Shown piece after piece: positions 39,622 to 49,148 of a stretch of DNA of 64,000 bases. This stretch comes from Mycolicibacterium frederiksbergense (lineage in GTDB: Bacteria > Actinomycetota > Actinomycetes > Mycobacteriales > Mycobacteriaceae). Within the stretch, counting starts at the first letter, position 1. Each line of letters opens with the position of its first letter. The translations under genes and the position numbers were made by a program. The notes under the pieces are model-generated. The model saw only the letters and a program-made list of their open reading frames with translations. It searched no databases and was not told the DNA's origin. The stretch covers positions 4,758,249 through 4,822,248 of the forward strand of contig NZ_CP038799.1 in assembly GCF_012223425.1 (NCBI RefSeq). Direction: 5' to 3'.

Positions 39622-40755
39622 TCAGGCGGGTGGGGCCTTCGCCGTCAGCTTCTGGATGGTCGCGATCTCGCTTGCACGGTACGCGCTGCCGTCCGGCTGG
39701 ATCAGGTCGTGGAACCAGGTCTTGGGGGCCTCTTTGTAGGGCTTGTCCCAGGAGTCCCACGGAAGGTAGGTCTGCGTGCGGCCCGCGATGAGTCCCCAGT
39801 TGTAGACGCCGACACCCCGCTTCTTCGCGATGGGGAGAATGCCCTCGACGGTGCTGCCCTCCTCGCGGGCCAGATACTCGGTGCACATCATCGGACGTCC
39901 CAGCGGCTCGAGTTCGTCTATGCGAGCGTCGAATTCGTCCGGGTTGCCGTAGCTGTGGAAGGTGATGACGTCGGAGTTGTCCAGCTGAATCGAGGCGATG
40001 GCGCTGCGGCGGCCGGAGGCCCAATTGCCCTGCCACACCCCGCTGGTCAGCGGTTGGACCGGATCAACCGACCGTGCCCACTCGAAGACCTGCGGCAGGA
40101 GTTTCGCGACCACCTGCTGCTTGTCGGCGCGTTCGACTTTGCGGTACTGCTTCGCGGGGTTGTCGGGTTCGTTCCAGAGGTCCCAGCCCAGGATGCGACT
40201 GTCATTGCGGAACGCCCCGATGACCCCGGTGACGTAGTCACGCAACACGGGACGGTAGGCGGGGTCGTCGATCAGGTCGGCGCCCGGGCCCTGCACCCAG
40301 CCCGAGTTGTGCACCCCCGGAGTCGGCGCGCGCTGCGGACCGACCTTCGGATGCGGATCCCAGCAGGAGTCGAAGAGCACGAACAGCGGCTTGATGCCTC
40401 GGTTGGCAGCTATGTTGACGAACTGCTGCACACGGCGCAGGAATCCGGCGCGGTCCTGAGCCCATAACTGATCGTGCAGGAACACCCGCATGGTGTTCAT
40501 CCCGACCCGCCGCGCCAGCTGGAGTTCACCGTCGATGCGCCGCGGGTCATACGTGCCCGCCTGCCACATCTCGATCTGATTGCTCGCCGTCACGGGAACA
40601 TAGTTGGCGCCGACCAGCCAGCCTTGGGCCTCATACCAACTGTTCGCACGGGCCGCCGGCCAGCGGGTCGCCGCCGCGGAGGCGGTGGGCAGGTGGGTCA
40701 GCGCGGAGCCCGCTGCCAGGAAAAGGGGGAGCTTGAGGGCCGTCCGACGGTGCAC
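39622..40755 (-). CDS. secreted GH5-like glycoside hydrolase
   Basis: A 377-residue exported hydrolase. The N-terminus MHRRTALKLPLFLAAGSAL is a twin-arginine (Tat) signal (RRTALK) with cleavage near ASA. The mature domain has a TIM-barrel GH5-like pattern: N-terminal WLVGANYVPV, the acid/base glutamate in GWDLWNEPDN, HSYG, and the nucleophile glutamate in MMCTEYLARE. It would cut a beta-linked polysaccharide or glycolipid; the substrate cannot be read. The start is GTG. It follows the SDR gene on the same strand with an 81-base gap. Confidence 0.85.
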   Translation of the reverse strand: MHRRTALKLPLFLAAGSALTHLPTASAAATRWPAARANSWYEAQGWLVGANYVPVTASNQIEMWQAGTYDPRRIDGELQLARRVGMNTMRVFLHDQLWAQDRAGFLRRVQQFVNIAANRGIKPLFVLFDSCWDPHPKVGPQRAPTPGVHNSGWVQGPGADLIDDPAYRPVLRDYVTGVIGAFRNDSRILGWDLWNEPDNPAKQYRKVERADKQQVVAKLLPQVFEWARSVDPVQPLTSGVWQGNWASGRRSAIASIQLDNSDVITFHSYGNPDEFDARIDELEPLGRPMMCTEYLAREEGSTVEGILPIAKKRGVGVYNWGLIAGRTQTYLPWDSWDKPYKEAPKTWFHDLIQPDGSAYRASEIATIQKLTAKAPPA

Positions 40756-40836
40756 CTACAGAATCTACGGTGCGGCGATCGTCGACTTCGACCCCGCGAA
40801 CTGCTTCGCAATCACTCGGAGGTCAAACCGTGATGA

Positions 40837-41685
40837 TCAGTCCGTCTTCCCGAGCCCCTTGGCCATGAATTCCCCGATGGACACCACCGCACGCCGGCGT
40901 GACATCAGCCGGGTCTGGGCGAGCAGGAACAGCCGGTTGGGCAGGCTCGGCACCAGCATGTGCTTGCGGCCCACCGCCGTGAGCACCCGGCGCACCACCG
41001 CGTGCGGTTCGGAGATCAGCCACTGGGGATACCTGTCGAAGAGGTCACCCTGGGTGTTCATCAGCCCACCCACCATCACCAGCACGTCGACCCCGCTGCC
41101 GAGCAGTTCAAACCAGAGCGCCTCGCCGAGGCCGATCTGGAAGGCCTTATTCGCGCCGTAGGCACCCGTGAACGGACTCGAGGTGAGACCGACGCCGGAT
41201 GCGACGATGACTATCGAACCCCTTCCCCGAGTGCGCATCTGATTTCCGAAGCGGTGCACGAGGTCGGTGTACCCGCGGGCATTGATATCGATCATGCGGC
41301 GGTGCACATCGAGCGGCATGTCCAAGATTCTCGGAGTGTCCGCGGGCGTGAACATGTGGTTGCACACCAACAGATCGATCTCGATGCCGCTGGCGGCTTG
41401 CTCGATCTGCTCAATCGCGTTGGTATCGGCCATGTCACAGGGCACTGCCCGCACGTCGATGCCGAACTCGGCGTGCAACTCCGCGGCGCGGGCGGTCAGC
41501 TCCTCGTCGAGCACGTCGACGAGAATCAGGTTCATCCCTTCGGCGGCCAACTGCCGTGCGAACGCGTAGCCGAGGCCGACCTCGCGGGCCGCGCCCGTCA
41601 CGACCGCCCAACCGCCCCGGTAGGCGCGGATGCGCGAACGGCGCAGCGGCCTCAGACGCCGGCGGTGCGAAGCCGTGCGATCCAT
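40837..41685 (-). CDS. short-chain dehydrogenase/reductase
   Basis: A 282-residue SDR. The NAD(P)-binding motif is VVTGAAREVGLGYAFA, the acidic position LILVDVLDEE suggests NAD(H) preference, and the catalytic serine and YxxxK are in IVIVASGVGLTSS and YGANK. A long arginine-rich N-terminus (RRRLRPLRRSRIRAYRGG) and a C-terminal extension (RLFLLAQTRLMSRRRAVV) resemble membrane-associated mycobacterial SDRs. The ATG is preceded by GAGGAGG. The substrate is unknown. Confidence 0.87.
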   Translation of the reverse strand: MDRTASHRRRLRPLRRSRIRAYRGGWAVVTGAAREVGLGYAFARQLAAEGMNLILVDVLDEELTARAAELHAEFGIDVRAVPCDMADTNAIEQIEQAASGIEIDLLVCNHMFTPADTPRILDMPLDVHRRMIDINARGYTDLVHRFGNQMRTRGRGSIVIVASGVGLTSSPFTGAYGANKAFQIGLGEALWFELLGSGVDVLVMVGGLMNTQGDLFDRYPQWLISEPHAVVRRVLTAVGRKHMLVPSLPNRLFLLAQTRLMSRRRAVVSIGEFMAKGLGKTD

Positions 41686-41742
41686 CGAAATCCTCCTCGC
41701 GGTAGCCCTGCGAAGGTAGCCGAACGTGTCGGACCATCTCGT

Positions 41743-41748
41743 TAGAAT
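41743..41748 (+). promoter_or_regulatory. candidate -10 element for a leaderless mRNA
   Basis: TAGAAT fits TANNNT and ends 6 bases before the ATG of the DUF222/HNH gene. Transcription would begin at or next to the A of that ATG, giving a leaderless message, which is common in mycobacteria; no Shine-Dalgarno is seen. Confidence 0.45.
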
Positions 41749-41754
41749 CGTGGT

Positions 41755-43068
41755 ATGCCGCCGCCGACAACACCTTTCGCCGCACACGCACCTCGGGTGT
41801 CGCGGTTGGAGGTGTTGTTCGAGGAGATGGCGGAGTTGACCGGGCAGCGCAATGCGATCGATGGCCGGTTGGTGGAGATCGTCGCCGAGATCGACGGCAG
41901 AGGCACCGATGACGGGAACTCGTTGTGGGGTGCGACCGGCTGCCGATCGATCGAGGCACTGGTGGCGTGGAAGACGGGGGTCAGCCCGCGCCGGGCCGAG
42001 ACCATGGTCGCCGTCGCGCACCGCATCGACGAACTTCCCCGCTGCACCCAAGGGTTGCGGGACGGCCGGGTGTCCCTCGATCAGCTCGGGGTCATCGCCG
42101 AAGGTGGTGGCCAGGGCTGCGATGAGCACTACGCCGAGCTGGTGAAGGTTGCCACCGTCAGCCAGCTACGCACCGCGGTCAAACAGGAACCCCGCCCCGA
42201 CCCCGAGCCCAAGCCCGAACCCAAGCGCAGGATCACCAAGATCGAGGGTGAGGATTCCACGACGTGGCGGATCACCCTGCCCAAGGTGGAGGCCGCGAAG
42301 TTCGAGGCCGGCCTGCAATCCCACCGGGACAAGCTGGTCGCGGACTGGAAACGCGACCACGATGCGCACGACAGCATCGACCCCGAGGACGGCTGGGCAC
42401 GCGACGGCGACGCCGAGACCACGGTTTCCGGGCAGGCCCCGCCGTTCCCCGACGCGGTCGATGCGTTCATGAGCCTGATCGAGGCCGGCTGGGACACCGA
42501 CGTGGCGGCCCGCCCGCACGGCCAGCACACCACGGTCGTCATGCACCTCGACCTCGAGAAACGCGTCGCGGCCCTGCATCTGGGCCCCGCCCTCACCACA
42601 GACGACCGCCGCTACCTCACGTGTGACGCGACGTGCGAAGTCTGGTTCGAACGCCACGGCCGCCCCATCGGCGTCGGCCGGGCCACCCGCACCATCAACC
42701 GCCGGCTACGCCGCGCCCTGGAGCACCGCGACCAGACCTGCGTGGTCCCCGGCTGCGGGGCCACCCGCGGTCTGCATGCCCATCACCTGGTGCACTGGGA
42801 GGACGGCGGCCCCACCGAACTGTCCAACCTGGTCCTGCTGTGCCCGTTTCACCACCGCCTGCACCACAAGGGCGTCATCACCCTCACCGGGCCCGCCGAA
42901 CAGCTGAAAGTCACCGACGAAAACGGTGACACCCTCACCGACAGCTCCCGGGCCCGCCCACCGACCACACCGCCACCGGACGTGCCACCGTGCCCCGGAC
43001 CAAAGGGCGAACGCGCCCAATGGTGGTGGTACACCCCCTACACACCACCACCGACCACGACGAACTAG
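41755..43068 (+). CDS. DUF222 / HNH endonuclease-domain protein (13E12 repeat family)
   Basis: A 437-residue protein. The N-terminal DUF222 part (VLFEEMAELTGQRNAIDGRLVEI..., and WKTGVSPRRAETMVAVAHRI) is followed by a charged Pro/Glu linker and an HNH nuclease motif at about residues 325-365 (CVVPGCGATRGLHAHHLVHWEDGG ... LLCPFHHRLHH) with cysteine pairs that hold zinc. The C-terminal tail is Pro/Thr-rich. These proteins occur in many copies in mycobacteria (13E12 family) and are thought to be linked to mobile DNA, but their function is not established. The sequence appears intact. Confidence 0.9.
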   Translation: MPPPTTPFAAHAPRVSRLEVLFEEMAELTGQRNAIDGRLVEIVAEIDGRGTDDGNSLWGATGCRSIEALVAWKTGVSPRRAETMVAVAHRIDELPRCTQGLRDGRVSLDQLGVIAEGGGQGCDEHYAELVKVATVSQLRTAVKQEPRPDPEPKPEPKRRITKIEGEDSTTWRITLPKVEAAKFEAGLQSHRDKLVADWKRDHDAHDSIDPEDGWARDGDAETTVSGQAPPFPDAVDAFMSLIEAGWDTDVAARPHGQHTTVVMHLDLEKRVAALHLGPALTTDDRRYLTCDATCEVWFERHGRPIGVGRATRTINRRLRRALEHRDQTCVVPGCGATRGLHAHHLVHWEDGGPTELSNLVLLCPFHHRLHHKGVITLTGPAEQLKVTDENGDTLTDSSRARPPTTPPPDVPPCPGPKGERAQWWWYTPYTPPPTTTN

Positions 43069-43135
43069 TCGACCGATGTGTGGGGCCGGACCGGCAGCCG
43101 CGGACCAGCCGAACGGGATCACTACAGTCACCCCC

Positions 43136-44038
43136 ATGGGGACCGAGATGACAGAGCCCGGGCACGAGCAGGCCGGCTCCGGCGTCGAGCCACCGATCCC
43201 AGCCCATGTGCGGGAGCGGTTCGACCTGCTGGAGCGGTTCGCGCCCGGTGAGGGGGCCCGGTGGGCCACCGAATTGTGGTGCACCCCGCCGGCGGTGGAG
43301 ATGAGTCTGCGGATGCCGCCCGGTGTCCCACCGAGTCAGGCCATCGAAGCGGCCTGGGACGGAAACCGGATCGTCGGCGAATCATGGGGCGAGGGTGACC
43401 CGGTGTACCTGGTGCACGGATGGGGAGGCTGCCAGGCCCACATGGGCGTCTTCGTCAAACCTCTCGTCGAGGCCGGCCACCGCGTCATCGCGTTCGACCT
43501 GCCCAGCCACAACGGTTCCGATCCGGGTGCGATGGCCCCGGGCCGCACCACCATCGTGGAGTGCGCGCGGGCCGTGCACGCCGTCGTCGACGAGTTCGGT
43601 CCCGCGCACGCGATCATCGGGCACTCGCTCGGCGCCAAGGCGACCTCGCTCGCGGTGGCATGGGGGACCGCCGCGCAACGTCTGGTGTTCCTCGCGCCGA
43701 TGGGCGACTTCTCTTGGTACATGGACGTTTTCACGCAACGCCACGGTTTCGGGCCGCGCATCCGGGACGGGCTGCACCGTCGGCTGGACCAGAAGCTGAG
43801 GATGCCGCTGTTCGACACCGACATTTCCGCGGTGGCCGACCGCCCCGAGAACCCGCCGCTGCTGGTGATCCACGATCCCGACGATCCCGACAGCCCGTAC
43901 CGGTTCAGCGAACAGATCGTCGCCGCGTGGCCGAACGCGAAGCTGCACACCACCAAGGGCCTGGGACGCCTGGCGCACTACCGCCTGTTGCGGCACCGCC
44001 CGGCCCTGGACGCGGCCGTCGCGTTCATCACGACCTAA
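43136..44038 (+). CDS. alpha/beta-fold hydrolase
   Basis: A 300-residue hydrolase. The oxyanion loop and strand are VYLVHGWGGCQAHMG, the nucleophile elbow GHSLGAKATSLAVAWG holds the serine, the acid is in LLVIHDPDDPDSPY, and the final histidine in KGLGRLAHYRLLRHR completes the triad. An ATG 12 bases later is also possible. The substrate cannot be predicted. It is convergent with the GGDEF gene, with a 4-base overlap of stops. Confidence 0.87.
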   Translation: MGTEMTEPGHEQAGSGVEPPIPAHVRERFDLLERFAPGEGARWATELWCTPPAVEMSLRMPPGVPPSQAIEAAWDGNRIVGESWGEGDPVYLVHGWGGCQAHMGVFVKPLVEAGHRVIAFDLPSHNGSDPGAMAPGRTTIVECARAVHAVVDEFGPAHAIIGHSLGAKATSLAVAWGTAAQRLVFLAPMGDFSWYMDVFTQRHGFGPRIRDGLHRRLDQKLRMPLFDTDISAVADRPENPPLLVIHDPDDPDSPYRFSEQIVAAWPNAKLHTTKGLGRLAHYRLLRHRPALDAAVAFITT

Positions 44039-45114
44039 GCCGTGCGGGCGTTCTTCGCCTCGTACATCAGCTCATCGGCGCGAGCCAGCAACTCATCGAC
44101 GGTGCTGGTGTCATCGGCGGGCACGGCCATCAGCCCGATGCTGGTGGACACCTCGTAGGAGCGAACCTCGGTATCGTTGAAATGCTGCATCGCCGCGGTG
44201 ATCCGCGACTTGAGGGCCGCCGGTTCGCCCTCCGCGCCGACGGCCAAGACGCAGAACTCGTCACCGCCCAACCGGGCCAGCACGTCGGACGTACGCAGCG
44301 TCGCGCGCAACACCTGCGCCACATCGATGATGAGGGCGTCCCCGACGACGTGCCCGTGCCGGTCGTTGACCTTCTTGAGCCCGTCCACGTCGATGAACCC
44401 GAACAGACAGTCGAGTCCGTCGCGGCGGGCGGCCAGCAGCACAGATTCGGCCAGCAGGTAGAAACCACGCCGGTTGGTGACGCCGGTCAGGTCGTCGGTG
44501 ACCGAGAGTTGCAGCATCTCGTTGCTGACCCGCTCCAGGTCGGCGGTCCGGTCGAGCACCCTCTGCTCGAGCTCGGCATAGATCTGCACGTTCTCCATGG
44601 CCACCGAGGTGGCGTCGGCCAGCGCCTGTAGCAGCGACACTTCCTGTTCGGTCGGCATGTGCTCGTCGGCCCAGTAATTGCCGATCGCGCCCACCGGGTC
44701 GAGCGTGCGGATGGGCACCATCACCAGGCTCTGCACGAACGTCGGGCGGTACGCCTCGTGCGGGATGCGGCCATCGTCGTAGATGTTCTGCACGACGGTG
44801 GCTTCCCGGTGCAGCATCGTCCAGCCGCTGATGCACGTCTCCATCGGGAAACGGCTGCCCTTCCACAGCGGGGCGATGGCGTCCTCGTCGGCGTAGTAGC
44901 ACATGCCGTTGTCCCGCAACACGAAAGTGGCGCCGTCGCAACCGGTGAGTGCACGGGCCGCCGCCCGCACGATCTGTTGGATCTCGGGCAGGCTGCGGGC
45001 CAGCGAGAGTTCCTGGACCGCGCGCAGCAGCAGCTGCATGCTGCCGACGTAGTCGGATTCGACGGACAATGCCTTGGTGGATGGGCCGGTGCGCGAGGGA
45101 TTCTCGACGCTCAT
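44035..45114 (-). CDS. GAF-GGDEF diguanylate cyclase
   Basis: A 359-residue signalling protein that makes cyclic di-GMP. An N-terminal GAF-like sensory domain (about residues 25-175; LTGCDGATFVLRDNGMCYYADEDA, VMVPIRT) is joined by a short coiled coil (YAELEQRVLDRTADLERVSNEM) to a complete catalytic domain with LTGVTNRRGF and the active-site LARLGGDEFCVL, so it should be active. No transmembrane helix, so the enzyme is cytoplasmic. The 205-base gap upstream is the longest gene-free stretch and shows only short, weak inverted repeats. Confidence 0.92.
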   Translation of the reverse strand: MSVENPSRTGPSTKALSVESDYVGSMQLLLRAVQELSLARSLPEIQQIVRAAARALTGCDGATFVLRDNGMCYYADEDAIAPLWKGSRFPMETCISGWTMLHREATVVQNIYDDGRIPHEAYRPTFVQSLVMVPIRTLDPVGAIGNYWADEHMPTEQEVSLLQALADATSVAMENVQIYAELEQRVLDRTADLERVSNEMLQLSVTDDLTGVTNRRGFYLLAESVLLAARRDGLDCLFGFIDVDGLKKVNDRHGHVVGDALIIDVAQVLRATLRTSDVLARLGGDEFCVLAVGAEGEPAALKSRITAAMQHFNDTEVRSYEVSTSIGLMAVPADDTSTVDELLARADELMYEAKNARTA

Positions 45115-45319
45115 CCGGCCTCCGTCTGGTCTCGTGCGGTGCCCGGTGTGGGCGGTCCGATCAAAGCGTACGCAGACACTGCGCCGTTGGCTCAGCAGAC
45201 TATTCGCTGAACGGAGATTTCGGTAGACCCTTACACGGCTTGCCTGCCTTCAAAGGCGGTGCCGGGCCGGATGTCTGACCCATTCAACATTTGCTGAAAC
45301 CGTACCCTCGGGACGGAAG

Positions 45320-48196
45320 CTACGGGGCGGGCTCCAGCGGCCGCGGCGGCGTGGCCGGCTGCGCGGGCCGTTGCCGGACCCGCTGCGGCCACCAGAACCA
45401 CTTGCCCATCAGCGCGGCGATGGCCGGGGTCATGAACGACCGGATCACCAGCGTGTCGAACAGCAGGCCGAGGCCGATGGTCGTGCCGACTTGCGCCACC
45501 ACGGTCATCTCGCTGACCACCATCGCCATCATCGTGAGGGCGAATACCAGGCCGGCGGCCGTCACCACCGAACCCGTGCCACCCATCGCCCGGATGATCC
45601 CGGTATTGAGACCCGCGGAGATCTCCTCCTTCATGCGCGCGACGAGGAGCAGGTTGTAGTCCGCACCGACGGCGAGCAGCACGATCACGGCCATGGCCAT
45701 CACCATGAAGTGCAGCTCGACACCCAAGATGTGCTGCCAGACAAGGACGGACAGCCCGAACGACGCACCCAGCGACAACACCACGGTGCCGACGATGACG
45801 GCCGCGGCCACCAGCGCTCGGGTGATGAGCAACATGATGATGAAGATCAGGCTCAGCGCTGCGATCCCGGCGATGACCAGGTCCCAGTTGTTGCCTTCCT
45901 GCATGTCCTTGAAGGCCGCCGCGGTACCGGCGAGGTAGATCTTCGACCCTTCCAGCGGGGTGCCCTTCACGGCTTCCTTCGCCGCGGTCTTGATCTCGTC
46001 GATCAGCTTGATGCCGTCGGAGGTCAGCGGGTCATCCTGGTGGGAGATGATGAACCGCACCGATTCACCGTCGGGGGAGATGAAGCTGTCCATACCGCGC
46101 TTGAAGTCTTCGTTGTTGAAGGTCTCCGGCGGCAGGTAGAAGGTGTCGTCATTCTTGGCGTCGTTGAACGCTTCGCCCATGGCGTGCTGGTTCTCCGACA
46201 TCGCCATGCCCTGGTCCTGCATGCCCTTCTGGGTCTGATACATCCGCAGCATCATGTCGCGGGAGGACTCCATGGTCGCGATCTGCGCCGGCATCGTCTC
46301 CAGCATCTGCGGCATCAGCGCGTCGAGCTGCTGCAGGTCCGGAATGACCGATTCGAACTGCGTCGTCAGCCGGTCGGTGCCGTCGAGGGCGTCGAACACC
46401 GAGCGCATCGACCAGCACAGCGGGATGTTGTAGCAGTGCGGCTCCCAGTAGAAATAGTTGCGGATCGGCCGGAAGAAGTCGTCGAAATTCGAGATGTTGT
46501 CGCGCAGTTCCGCGACGTCGACGGCCATGTCCTCGGTCTTGCCGACCATGCTGTGTGTGGTCGCGCTCATCTCGCGCATGAGCGCCACCATGCGGTTCAT
46601 CGTGTCGATGGTGGACTGCATGTCGTCGGCCTGCACCAGCATGTTGGCGAACATGTCTTCCTGGTACTTCTGGTTCATCTGTTGACTCGCGCCACTCATG
46701 CTCATCTGAGCGGGAATGGTGCTGAACTCCAGGGGCTCGCCGGACGGGCGGGTGATGGCCTGCACATTGCCGACGCCGGGCACCTTGAAGACGGCCTTGG
46801 CGATCTTGTCGATCACCAGGAAGTCCGCCGAGTTGCGCAGATCGCGGTCGGTCTCGATGAGCAGCAGTTCGGGGTTCATCCGGGCCACGCCGAAATGCCG
46901 TTCGGCCGCCGCGAACCCCTGCTGGGCGGGTAGGTCCTGCGGCAGATAATTGCGGTCGTTGTAATTGGTCTGGTAGCCGGGCAGCGCCAGCAGACCGATC
47001 AGCGACAGCGCGATGGTGGCCAGCAGCACCGCTCCGGGCCAGCGCACCACGACCGCGGCCACCCGTCGCCAGCTCCGGATGCGCATGGCGCGCTTGGGTT
47101 CCAGGACCTTCCCGAACCGGCTGGCCACGGTGACGATGGCCGGGCCAAGGGTGAGCGCGGCCATCACCACCACCACCATGCCGAAGGCCATCGGGACACC
47201 CAGGGTCTGGAAGTACGGCAGCCGGGTGAAGTGCAGGCACAGCATGGCGCCGGCGATGGTCAGGCCCGATCCGAGCACCACGTGGGCGGTGCCGTGAAAC
47301 ATGCTGAAGTAGGCCGATTCCCGGTCCTCGCCGACCGATCGCGCCTCCTGATATCGGCCGATCAGGAAGATCGCGTAGTCGGTGGCCGACGCCACGGCCA
47401 GCGTCACCAGCAATTGGGTGGCGAACGTGGAGAGCCCGATCAGCTCGTGATAGCCCAGGAAGGCGACGACGCCGCGCGCCGCGGTCAAGCCCAGCACCAC
47501 CATGACCAGCACCAGGATCGTGGTGATGATCGAGCGATACACCAGCAGCAGCATCGTGATGATGACGACGAAGATCGCGCCCTCGATGATCTTGACGCTG
47601 CGATCACCGGAGATCTGCTGATCGGCGGCCAGCGCCGACATACCGGTCACATAGACCTTGACCCCCGGCGGCGGAGGTTCGGCCTCGATGATCTTCTTCG
47701 CGGCCTCCACCGATTCGTTGGCCAGCGATTCGCCCATGTTGCCGGCCAGATACACCTGGACGTAGGCCGACAAACCGTCCGAACTCTGTGCCCCGGACTC
47801 GGTCAGCGGGTCGCCCCAGAAGTCCTGAACGTGCTCGATGTGTGCGGGGTCGGCAAGCAACCGGTCGACCATGTCGTTGTACCAGTAGTGCGCATCGGCG
47901 CCCAGGCGCTCCTCGCCCTCCAGCACGACCATCACCGAACTGTCCGACTTGTACTCGTCGAACACCTGGCCGACCCGCTTGCTGGCGATCACCGACGGGG
48001 CGTACTCCGGGGTCATCGACACCGAGCGCATCTGGCCGACGGTTTCCAGCGGCGGAATCGTCAGGCTGAGCAGGGCGACGACGCCGATCCAGCCGATGAT
48101 GATCAGGACGGCGAACTTGCGGATGAAACCGGCGATGCCGCCGCGTCGCTGCTCGTGATGGGGGGTGACGACCGTGGCCGCTGAAGAGTCGGGCAC
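45320..48196 (-). CDS. MmpL4/MmpL5-like RND transporter
   Basis: A 958-residue transporter. TM1 (KFAVLIIIGWIGVVALLSL), a first periplasmic domain, the central helix block with ASATDYAIFLIGRYQEARS (Asp-Tyr pair), a second periplasmic domain containing the long MmpL4/5-type coiled-coil tip (QMNQKYQEDMFANMLVQADDM, and EPHCYNIPLCWSMRS with its two cysteines) and the final block VGADYNLLLVARMKEE. MmpL4/5 proteins with MmpS partners export siderophores and drugs. Here no mmpS gene is adjacent, so it would need a partner encoded elsewhere. GTG start with AGGAGAG upstream. Confidence 0.92.
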   Translation of the reverse strand: MPDSSAATVVTPHHEQRRGGIAGFIRKFAVLIIIGWIGVVALLSLTIPPLETVGQMRSVSMTPEYAPSVIASKRVGQVFDEYKSDSSVMVVLEGEERLGADAHYWYNDMVDRLLADPAHIEHVQDFWGDPLTESGAQSSDGLSAYVQVYLAGNMGESLANESVEAAKKIIEAEPPPPGVKVYVTGMSALAADQQISGDRSVKIIEGAIFVVIITMLLLVYRSIITTILVLVMVVLGLTAARGVVAFLGYHELIGLSTFATQLLVTLAVASATDYAIFLIGRYQEARSVGEDRESAYFSMFHGTAHVVLGSGLTIAGAMLCLHFTRLPYFQTLGVPMAFGMVVVVMAALTLGPAIVTVASRFGKVLEPKRAMRIRSWRRVAAVVVRWPGAVLLATIALSLIGLLALPGYQTNYNDRNYLPQDLPAQQGFAAAERHFGVARMNPELLLIETDRDLRNSADFLVIDKIAKAVFKVPGVGNVQAITRPSGEPLEFSTIPAQMSMSGASQQMNQKYQEDMFANMLVQADDMQSTIDTMNRMVALMREMSATTHSMVGKTEDMAVDVAELRDNISNFDDFFRPIRNYFYWEPHCYNIPLCWSMRSVFDALDGTDRLTTQFESVIPDLQQLDALMPQMLETMPAQIATMESSRDMMLRMYQTQKGMQDQGMAMSENQHAMGEAFNDAKNDDTFYLPPETFNNEDFKRGMDSFISPDGESVRFIISHQDDPLTSDGIKLIDEIKTAAKEAVKGTPLEGSKIYLAGTAAAFKDMQEGNNWDLVIAGIAALSLIFIIMLLITRALVAAAVIVGTVVLSLGASFGLSVLVWQHILGVELHFMVMAMAVIVLLAVGADYNLLLVARMKEEISAGLNTGIIRAMGGTGSVVTAAGLVFALTMMAMVVSEMTVVAQVGTTIGLGLLFDTLVIRSFMTPAIAALMGKWFWWPQRVRQRPAQPATPPRPLEPAP

Positions 48197-48289
48197 GTCC
48201 GGTCGCTCTCCTGATCATGTTTAGAGGTACTTAATTTTTACCAGATCCGTGATGCCGATGGCAGGACAGCCTGTCCTCACCTGAGTATG

Positions 48290-49093
48290 TCAGTGCAGCG
48301 TTGCCAGCTCGGCGGGTGAATCCGAGGGCAACATCCCGTCGGTGACGGCGCGGACGTTGAGCAGGCTGAGAAAGATCGACCCGTTGTGGTTGTCCAGGAA
48401 CGCGGTGTCCGCGGCATCGCGTCCGGTGGCGATGCGCACCAGGCTGTCCCGCGGGGCCAGGAGCGTCGCGTCGACCACGCGCCACTGCCCGTCGACGAAC
48501 GCCTCGGCGACGGCGTGGAAATCCATCGGGTACAACCCCGGCGCATAGACCGAGACCAACCGGGCCGGCACCTTGACCGCACGCAGCAGCGCGACCACCA
48601 GATGTGCGTAGTCCCGGCAGACCCCGGCGCCGGCCAGCATGGTGTCGACCGCGCCGTCGATCGGATCGCTGGAACCCGGCACGTACAGCAGGCGCTGTCC
48701 CACCCAGGAGGAGACGCGTTCCAGCAGGGTCGCCGAGTCGTTGAGCTGACCGAATTCGGTTCCGGCAAAACCGAAGAGCTTGTCGGACTCCGCGTAGCGG
48801 CTGGGTCGCAGATACATCGACTGGTCGTAATCGGTGACCGGCGGCGGATCGGCATAACCGACGATGGTGGCCGAATAGTCGACCCGCAGATGGCCGACCC
48901 CGGCATCGAACTTGTGGATGCGGTTGCCGTGGGTACCGCTGATCTCCAGGGGTGTGATCGGCTGCCCGTTCAGCACGAAGCTCAGCGACTCGGTCACCTC
49001 GGCACCGGGGTGTGGTGCCACCGCGATCTGAAACTCCAGTGTCGTCGGCGCATTGATCTCGACCTCGAGCTCGGCCCCGACATCCCGTTGCAT
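48290..49093 (-). CDS. transglutaminase-like cysteine peptidase-fold protein
   Basis: A 267-residue protein with an N-terminal beta-rich domain and a C-terminal transglutaminase-like core. The catalytic triad is intact: C159 in GAGVCRDYAHL, H193 in YPMDFHAVAEAFV and D208 in WRVVDATLLA. No signal peptide, so cytoplasmic. Members of this family are often proteases or amidases; the target is unknown. It precedes, on the same strand, the mmpL gene by about 90 bases. Confidence 0.88.
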   Translation of the reverse strand: MQRDVGAELEVEINAPTTLEFQIAVAPHPGAEVTESLSFVLNGQPITPLEISGTHGNRIHKFDAGVGHLRVDYSATIVGYADPPPVTDYDQSMYLRPSRYAESDKLFGFAGTEFGQLNDSATLLERVSSWVGQRLLYVPGSSDPIDGAVDTMLAGAGVCRDYAHLVVALLRAVKVPARLVSVYAPGLYPMDFHAVAEAFVDGQWRVVDATLLAPRDSLVRIATGRDAADTAFLDNHNGSIFLSLLNVRAVTDGMLPSDSPAELATLH

Positions 49094-49148
49094 GCCCCGA
49101 TCATGCGTGAGTCGCGGCGAACATGCGAACTGGCGTGCCTTCGGTGCG

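Noticed and set aside
41755..43068. 13E12/DUF222-HNH protein as a mobile element
   Set aside because: No inverted repeats, target duplication or transposase found around it; it is listed as a gene only.
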